Assembly (NCBI GenBank): GCA_963575745.1
Contig: CAUYUJ010007502.1
Span: 407,001-471,000, forward strand
Direction of reading: 5' to 3'
From: Prorocentrum cordatum
Taxonomy: Eukaryota > Sar > Dinophyceae > Prorocentrales > Prorocentraceae
DNA: 64,000 nt
The notes beneath the pieces are model-generated. The model was not told where the DNA came from and searched no databases. It saw only the letters and a program-made list of their open reading frames with translations. Shown piece after piece: positions 58,566 through 64,000 of the stretch; positions within the stretch are counted from its first letter, which is position 1; each line of letters starts with the position of its first letter. Both the position numbers and the translations under genes were made by a program.

Positions 58566-58630
58566 GCTGGCCCGGCAGGGGCGAGGAGGAGTTGCAGCAG
58601 TGGGTGGACGGCAAGTGAGAGGTGGAGTCC

Positions 58631-58834
58631 AGGCCTCCTAGATGGGGTCTCGGTAGATGGGGTCGGAGGATCGCGCCGCATCGCCGTTGTTGCGTCTCGA
58701 TGCAGAGCCCGACTTTCTCCATGCCCACGTCGCCGATGCGTCGCCGACGTCGGCGATGTATCGACGATACGTCGCCGATGCATTGGCGGTGCGGCGCGAT
58801 CCCCCGATCTACTCGGACCCCATCTGGGAGGCCT
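58631..58834 (+). mobile_element. Palindromic element M2, copy 4
   Basis: AGGCCTCCTAGATGGGGTCT at the left, GACCCCATCTGGGAGGCCT at the right, interior GTCGGAGGATCGCGCCGCAT...GCGGCGCGATCCCCCGATC. Starts 66 bp after GH16 exon 11. Confidence 0.7.
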
Positions 58835-58959
58835 CTTAAGGAGGGAGGGGACGGGGAAGACGGCGGGAGGATCCGCGGAATCCATGCACCACCACCGGTG
58901 CTTGGCCGCGGCCACCCTGGGACCCAGGACGGTGCAGATGGACCCTCCTGGCCTCGGCC

Positions 58960-59010
58960 AGTCGGGTGCCTACACCATGGCGAGGCCCAGGGTAGCCCTG
59001 GCCAGGCACG
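58960..59010 (+). repeat. GGGCCCAGG repeat, diverged copy
   Basis: GGGTGCCTACACCATGGCGA, GGCCCAGGGTAGCCCTGGCC. Confidence 0.4.
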
Positions 59011-59104
59011 GTGATGGCGGACAGGGGCCTGCTGCGTGCAGGGGGACGATGGGAGATGGTGAGAATGGGGAGGTCCCCCTGCTTTCCCCCAGATCTTGGC
59101 GTTG

Positions 59105-59235
59105 CAATTGTCTCACACCGGGCGCTTTCGCCCAGTTTTGGGCTCCGGGACCCTCACAGATCGATCCGGCTCGAGAAATGACGCAGAGAGATGGGGTCTG
59201 GGGCTCGGGCAATGGTTTTTGGCGATGTTACATCA
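59105..59235 (+). repeat. Dispersed repeat M9, copy 3
   Basis: CGCTTTCGCCCAGTTTTGGG, GGACCCTCACAGATCGATCC, GGCTCGAGAAATGACGCAGA, GGCGATGTTACATCAG. Confidence 0.6.
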
Positions 59236-59259
59236 GATACGTCAGATCTGGGGGAATCT

Positions 59260-59433
59260 AGGCCTCCCAGACAGGGTCCGAGTAGATGAGGTCGGAGGAT
59301 CTCGCGGCATCGCCGATGCATTGGCGATGCGGCTCGATGTGAAGCCCGATTTCGCCACGCAGACGTCACCGATGCATCGGCGATCCGGTGCGATCCTCCG
59401 ACCCCACCTACTCGGACCCCATCTGGGAGACCT
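59260..59433 (+). mobile_element. Palindromic element M2, best copy (174 bp)
   Basis: The left arm AGGCCTCCCAGACAGGGTCC...GAGTAGATGAGGTCGGAGGATC is mirrored by GATCCTCCGACCCCACCTAC...TCGGACCCCATCTGGGAGACCT. Arms about 44 bp, with nested GCATCGCCGATGCATTGGCG palindrome. Confidence 0.78.
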
Positions 59434-59716
59434 TAGAGAAGGGGGAGGTCCCCCCTGCCCTCTTGCTGGGCCCAGCCGTCGCCGCTGCTGCCGCCGCCCC
59501 GCGTGCACCAGCGTCAGTGCCTGTCTGCTCGTCCCTCGCGTGCTCCAAGTATCGGGCGCGCGAGGCGCTTTCAGGAGGGGGCCTCGCTTCCGGCGCGCCT
59601 CGCCTCCGGCGGAGGGGCGGCGGAAGCCAGCGAGCGTGGGGGGCGCAGGTCCTCTGGCGGAAGGCGGCGGAGGTTAGCCTGGTAAGCACGAGGCGTCGAC
59701 ATGTCTGGGTCCTTCT

Positions 59717-59852
59717 CCAACTCCTCCTCCTCCTCCTCCTCCTCCTCCTCCTCATCCTCCTCCTCCTCGTACTCATCCTCCTCCTGCTCCTCCTCCTCCT
59801 TCTCCTCCTTCTCCTCCTCCTCCTCCTCCTCTTCCTCCTCCTCCTCCTCCAT
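59717..59852 (+). repeat. CTC array
   Basis: Near-pure CTC with TCA/TGC interruptions. Confidence 0.88.
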
Positions 59853-60099
59853 CTCTCTGAAGCTGGCGATGTGGCCCGCCCCAGTAGCCTTGAGCCCACA
59901 AGGGTCGTCGTCTCCGCGGGGGACGTGCAGGGTGTCCGCGGCCCTCCACCTTCCGCCTTCCGCCGCGGGAGGGCGGACGGCTTCTCCATCCCTCGACGGC
60001 GAGGCCGATCCCAGACCTCCGAGGCCGTGGCTTGCTCACGACGTGGACGCCTCCAGAGGCCTCGGTCTCCTCCCCCTTCTGGCGGCCCTGGACCCCTGC

Positions 60100-60292
60100 C
60101 GCCAGGTCGCCCAGAGTAGAAAGGGGGTCGGAGGATCGCGCCGCATTGCCGATGCATCGGCGATGCTGCTCGATAGAGGAGCCCAATTTTCTCCACGCCC
60201 ACGTCGCCGACGTCGCCGATGCATCGGCGATGCGTCAACGATGCGGCGCGCTCCTTCGACCCCGTCTCCTCCCTCCCCGCCTGGGAGACCTC
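60100..60292 (+). mobile_element. Palindromic element M2, copy 6
   Basis: GGGGGTCGGAGGATCGCGCC, GCATTGCCGATGCATCGGCG, GATGCATCGGCGATGCGTCA, CGCCTGGGAGACCTC. Left arm degenerate. Confidence 0.6.
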
Positions 60293-60424
60293 TGATTACG
60301 AAGGGAATCGCGCTTCGCGCATCGCGGTCTGGGCCGGCGCTCCAGAGGAGCGGCGCGAGGCCGCAAGGGCGCGAAAATAATCGCGCATCGTCGGGCGCGA
60401 TGCGCGAGACTTGGTGACCTAGCA

Positions 60425-60612
60425 GGGAAGTGAGAGGGGGCGGGCCTTCTCAGAAGGGCGCGGGGATTCTCAGAAGTCCTCCAGCCTTTTGGAAGCGGTC
60501 TCTGTCTTCGTAGAAGGCTCATAGAACTTCCCAGGCAGCCCGATACCTTCCGAGCCTTGAGGAGGCCCGCTTCCTCTGACTTCCCTCCTGGGCTCGCCGC
60601 CGACACAAACCT
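60425..60612 (+). mobile_element. TIR element M3, copy 2
   Basis: GAGAGGGGGCGGGCCTTCTC, AGAAGG...GATTCTCAGAAG, GGAGGCCCGCTTCCTCTGAC, then CCTGGGCTCGCCGCCGA. An uninterrupted example of the 3' end. Confidence 0.65.
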
Positions 60613-61484
60613 CCCTGGCGGCCCCGCCCTCCATTGATGATCGCAGAACCGCCGCGCCCCACCCGGTCCCGCGCGCAGGTGTACCAGGACGCCACCTCGG
60701 CCCGCTAAGGGAGCTCTGGGCGGCTTCGCCATCGCGGAGATCCGGGTGGGCTCCGGCCGAGACCCGGCCGAGCCCCGGCCGAGGCGCCCCGCATTGTTTT
60801 ACCCAGGGTCACTCTTGCGTGTAGTCGAGAGGGGGGTGGGCGGCGCCCAGTGCGTAGGATGCAAATCCCGGGAGGTTCAGTTCGGCATCGGCGCTGGTAT
60901 CTCCATGGTCGAAAACAGGCTTCATCCGTCGAGGTCCCGCCCAGTTTCCGTTGGTCCCTCTTCATAGGGCTGGAACGGGCTTAATCTTCTGCCTAGTCTA
61001 GCCCAATTCGGCTCAATGTCGCCTCAATCTGGCTGAAAACCCCTGGATCTTTCTCGTCGGCCTCGTCGCTGTCGTCCTCGTCCTCGCCGTCTTCCAGACA
61101 GCCTCTTGGACCTGGCTCGAAGGGGGAGCGAGAGAGGGATACATTTGCCCCCCCCCCCCCCCACTTACATGATCATATCACATCATCAGGAGGAGGACGA
61201 GGAGGAGGAGGAGGAGGAGGAGGAGGAGGATAGCAGGCGACTTCTCGCCCCCAACCCACGACTTCCCCAAGAAAAATCAAGCCCCTGAGAAAGGAGGGGA
61301 ACTCGGGGATACACCCCCTGGGGGGCTCATCGGACGCGCCCCAGATCGAGAAGGGACGCCCCCCTCCGTCCTAGATCCCCGAGTTTTGCAACATGTTCTG
61401 GCCCTTTCTCGAGCCCCACGAAGCCAGGGATAGGGGTCGACACATCCCATGTCAGAGAAGGGGGCTCCGGGCTCAGGGGCAACA

Positions 61485-61615
61485 TCGGCCACCGGTCGCC
61501 CACTCTTCGCCGATGGCGCCACGGAGCGTGCGGTTTCGCTATCGCGGGCCCATCACCTATCTATCGGCGATGTATCGCCGATTCCAGGTCGGTGTTTCCC
61601 TCCTGATCCGTGCCC
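61485..61615 (+). repeat. Dispersed repeat U, copy
   Basis: CACCGGTCGCCCACTCTTCG, CTATCGGCGATGTATCGCCG, ATTCCAGGTCGGTGTTTCCC. Confidence 0.55.
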
Positions 61616-61634
61616 CCTCGAGCGCCCCCCCTGA

Positions 61635-62042
61635 GGAGGAGGAGGAGGAGGAGGAGGAGGAGGAGGAGAAGGAGGATGAGGAGGATGAGGAGGAGGAGGG
61701 GGGAGGAGGAGCCTCCCTGGGGCCCCTCCCCCCTGGGTGCTCTGCGCTGTCGTGGCGCTGCGCGCTGCCCCCTCTCGAGCTGCAGGGGCCCGCGCCGCCG
61801 TGCAGAGGTGCAGCACCTCCCTCGCATGGGGGCTGCGCTGCTTTTGGGGGAGAGCGGGGGGGGGGGCACTTCCTCCTGGGCGGGGCAGCGCACTGCCTCC
61901 AGGACGGGGCAGTGCAATTCCCTCAGGGTGGGAGCGCGCTTATCCCGGAGAGGAGACCGATGGAGGGGAGTGGGCCGATGACAGGGAGGCGAAGGAGGAG
62001 GAGGAGGAGGAGGAGGAGGAGAAGGAGGAGGAGGAGGACAGG
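61635..62042 (+). repeat. GAG arrays (two blocks)
   Basis: 61635-61705 and 61997-62040. The open frame between them is not a recognised protein. Confidence 0.8.
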
Positions 62043-63489
62043 ACAGACAGGAAGGCGGCGGGAGAGTAGTCGGAGGTTGAAGGACGCGGCGGTTTCTTGT
62101 TCCTTCCAGCTGCAGAGGCTCCTTTCCCGTTGCGGTACCTCCTCCCGGATAGGGCGTCGCCGCTCCTGGGCACGGCGGAGAGTTTTCTGCGTTGAGTTCT
62201 CACAGGTGCGGTCGGACGCGTCCCGTACTCAGCAGTCGACTGTCTGGCGGCTTCAGGTGTCTCTCGGGGTTGTCTTGGGTGCCTCTTGGAACCCGCTTTG
62301 GGCCCTCTTGGGCTGGCATGGGCTTCTCTTGTGCGCCGTCGTGGGGCCCTCTTGGGGCTGTATTGCGTCGTCTCTGGGTCCTCCTAGGGTCCGTCCTCGA
62401 CTCTGTTGACATCTCCTTGGCTCCTCCGCGGCCCTCTCACAACCATATTGAGTGGAGGGGCCCTGGACACGCAAAGTAGTCAACAACTTCAACGAGTCCA
62501 AGGATGTTTGAATGATGTTGATGTTCTTGGAGGCCTATTGGCCTTCTTTTTGGTGTCTTGGCCAGGGTGCCTTATTGGGTTCTTCTTGGGATATGTTGGC
62601 TGCCTCTTGGCGCCATGTTCGGGCATTCTGACGCCTCGGTTGCCTTTTCCTGGGCCGTCTTGCAAGCCTTGGAGAACATTGGACAGCCAGAGGGAAACGT
62701 CAAGCCGCCCAGGGAGCCTCGGGGGAGGGGGACAATGCACGCACCACTGCGTGACTGGGGGAGGGGGGTCTCTCAGAAGACTCGCAGAAACCCTGCCGGA
62801 CAGCAATTGGCATCCTATTACGCCTCAGCATGCCAGCGGTCACCGTGACGAAATGTATCAGCAGGGGCGGGAGGTGGAAGCATCGCGCCAATCTACTGTT
62901 ATCTCTCACTTTCACCGCAGTTACCCAGGACGACAGATTTTCCTCTCCAGGTGCGAACTGCAATATCCTGCAACGCAACCCCCACATCTGTAGAATCTTA
63001 CCGTGGGCGGACTCTGAGGCCTTGGATATGCTTACGATGCGGTTCCCCACCTTAATTCAAATACATATGCTATCATTGAAGACACGGAGTAAAGCCATAT
63101 CCGTGCAAAAAACGGTACGGTATTCAGGTCCGCAGCAGACGGATGTGGATCCGCATGGGCGGAAACCAGGTCCAACCAATCATTGATCAGAATCGAGCAT
63201 CCGTGCATCCTGAAATCTGGTCCGCTTTAATTTCGTCCGCGCGTTCCGTTGCCACTTCTGAGGATGCCCGTTCCAGGCCCGAGAGGAAAACGCTTTCGTC
63301 CTGGGTGTGTGTTTAGCTTAAGCGCCGGTCAGCTTCTGCTTGCTCTCGAAGTGGCGAGCTCAGCAGGGCGTGCCTCGACACTCGGGCGGCGACCCAAAGC
63401 GGGCCGCGTTTTCTAGCGCGCGGCAAGGCCTTTCTTGCCTGCGCAGCTGTAGGCGCACGAGTACGTCTCGGCGGCGAGCCCCGGGGGGA
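62043..63489. other. Degenerate CTTGGG repeats and unique sequence
   Basis: 62235-62700 has irregular (T)CTTGGG(T/C) words as at 32995-33200. 62800-63480 is unique, lower-GC sequence without a recognised gene or GH16 terminal exon. Confidence 0.4.
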
Positions 63490-63668
63490 AGTGAGGGGGG
63501 GCGGGCCTTCTCAGAAGGCTCGGAAGGCCTCGGGCCTTCTGAGAAGCTTTCGAGGCCTTCCCCGAAGATGCAGTAACCTGAGAAGGCGCGAGGGCTCCTG
63601 AGAAGCCACGCCGCCGTCCGAGAAGGCCTGCCCCCTCTCGGTCCCCCCCCTCGGCTCGCCGCCGAAGG
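63490..63668 (+). mobile_element. TIR element M3, copy 3
   Basis: GGGGGGGCGGGCCTTCTCAG, repeated GAGAAGG/CTTCTGAGAAGC, GAGAAGGCCTGCCCCCTCTC, then CTCGGCTCGCCGCCGA. Confidence 0.65.
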
Positions 63669-64000
63669 TGGGCAAAGCACACGCGGCGTGCCCGAAGGGG
63701 CGGCTGCCGCGTGGATTTTGGGGCTGTCTTTCCTGGGGGCCACGCTGCTACAGCCCGCGGGTCGATTCCAGCAGGGCAGACGACAGCGGCAGAGGCACGA
63801 GCGTGCCGGAGGCCCGCGCGGGCGCCGCAGGTCGGCTGCCCGGTGCGCGGAGATTGCCGCTGGGGGGGGCCCAGCGCCCCGAGCGCAGCCAGGGGTCGCG
63901 GGAAGGCCAGGGGCTGCCACAGGCTGCCCCGGGCCCAGGGTGCCTCCACGGGGGAACGAAGGATGTCGGGGTTGGACAGACCTCCTCCCCTGACACGTCG
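63669..64000. other. Window end, nothing recognised
   Basis: GC-rich, both strands open, no domain seen. Confidence 0.3.

Noticed and set aside
58551-59261. 236-codon frame continuing exon 11
   Set aside because: It reads through palindromic element M2 and repeat M9, so it cannot be the natural C-terminus.

Overview
The window looks like nuclear DNA of a dinoflagellate. It is GC-rich, coding sequence is very sparse, and it is packed with GAG/CTC, CAT/CAG and minisatellite arrays and short inverted-repeat elements. The one gene I can identify is cut into very small exons by introns that mostly begin with GC or GA instead of GT. The retroelement relics carry the zinc-finger / coiled-coil / endonuclease / reverse transcriptase / RNase H layout I associate with dinoflagellate non-LTR elements. 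I cannot fix the species. There is no bacterial-type operon, rRNA, tRNA or CRISPR array. Nearly all long open frames are read-through of GC-rich or triplet-repeat DNA.

Main gene. Eleven short + strand exons between 11,232 and 58,565 join, in order and in phase, into one continuous glycoside hydrolase family 16 (beta-glucanase/laminarinase-like) domain of about 270 codons. Only about 811 of roughly 47,300 bases are exon. The N-terminal exons and the 3' end are not identified. Seven of the ten junctions repeat 3 to 5 bases at both intron ends, as expected for introns made by insertion (introner-like).

Layout. 1-2.3 kb: GC-rich, nothing recognised. 2.3-3.8 kb: one half of a fold-back element whose complete copy is at 47.8-50.0 kb. 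4.1-6.3 kb: a decayed non-LTR retroelement on the - strand (zinc finger, coiled coil, endonuclease). 6.3-11.2 kb: GAG arrays, two small TIR elements, one orphan exon-like segment. 11.2-20.1 kb (intron 1): an unidentified - strand coding relic, a ~150-bp degenerate tandem repeat, AT-richer unique sequence. 20.1-24.2 kb: exons 2 to 5 with several small inverted-repeat elements. 24.2-32.6 kb (intron 5): a 140-bp minisatellite that splits a dispersed repeat, a 0.9-kb CAT/CAG array, an 88-bp minisatellite of about 15 units. 32.7-36.9 kb (intron 6): several inverted-repeat elements, a 20-bp target-duplication-like insertion, a 10-bp satellite, a second CAT/CAG array. 37.0-50.5 kb (intron 7): a 6.4-kb non-LTR retroelement whose middle third is inverted, a copia-like protease relic, an unidentified coding relic, the 2.16-kb fold-back element. 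50.5-58.6 kb: exons 8 to 11. 58.6-64 kb: short inverted-repeat elements, GAG arrays, no recognised gene.

The retroelement and satellite sequences lie inside the introns of, or just upstream of, the hydrolase gene. The window is therefore best read as one very expanded gene in which mobile DNA has built up the introns.
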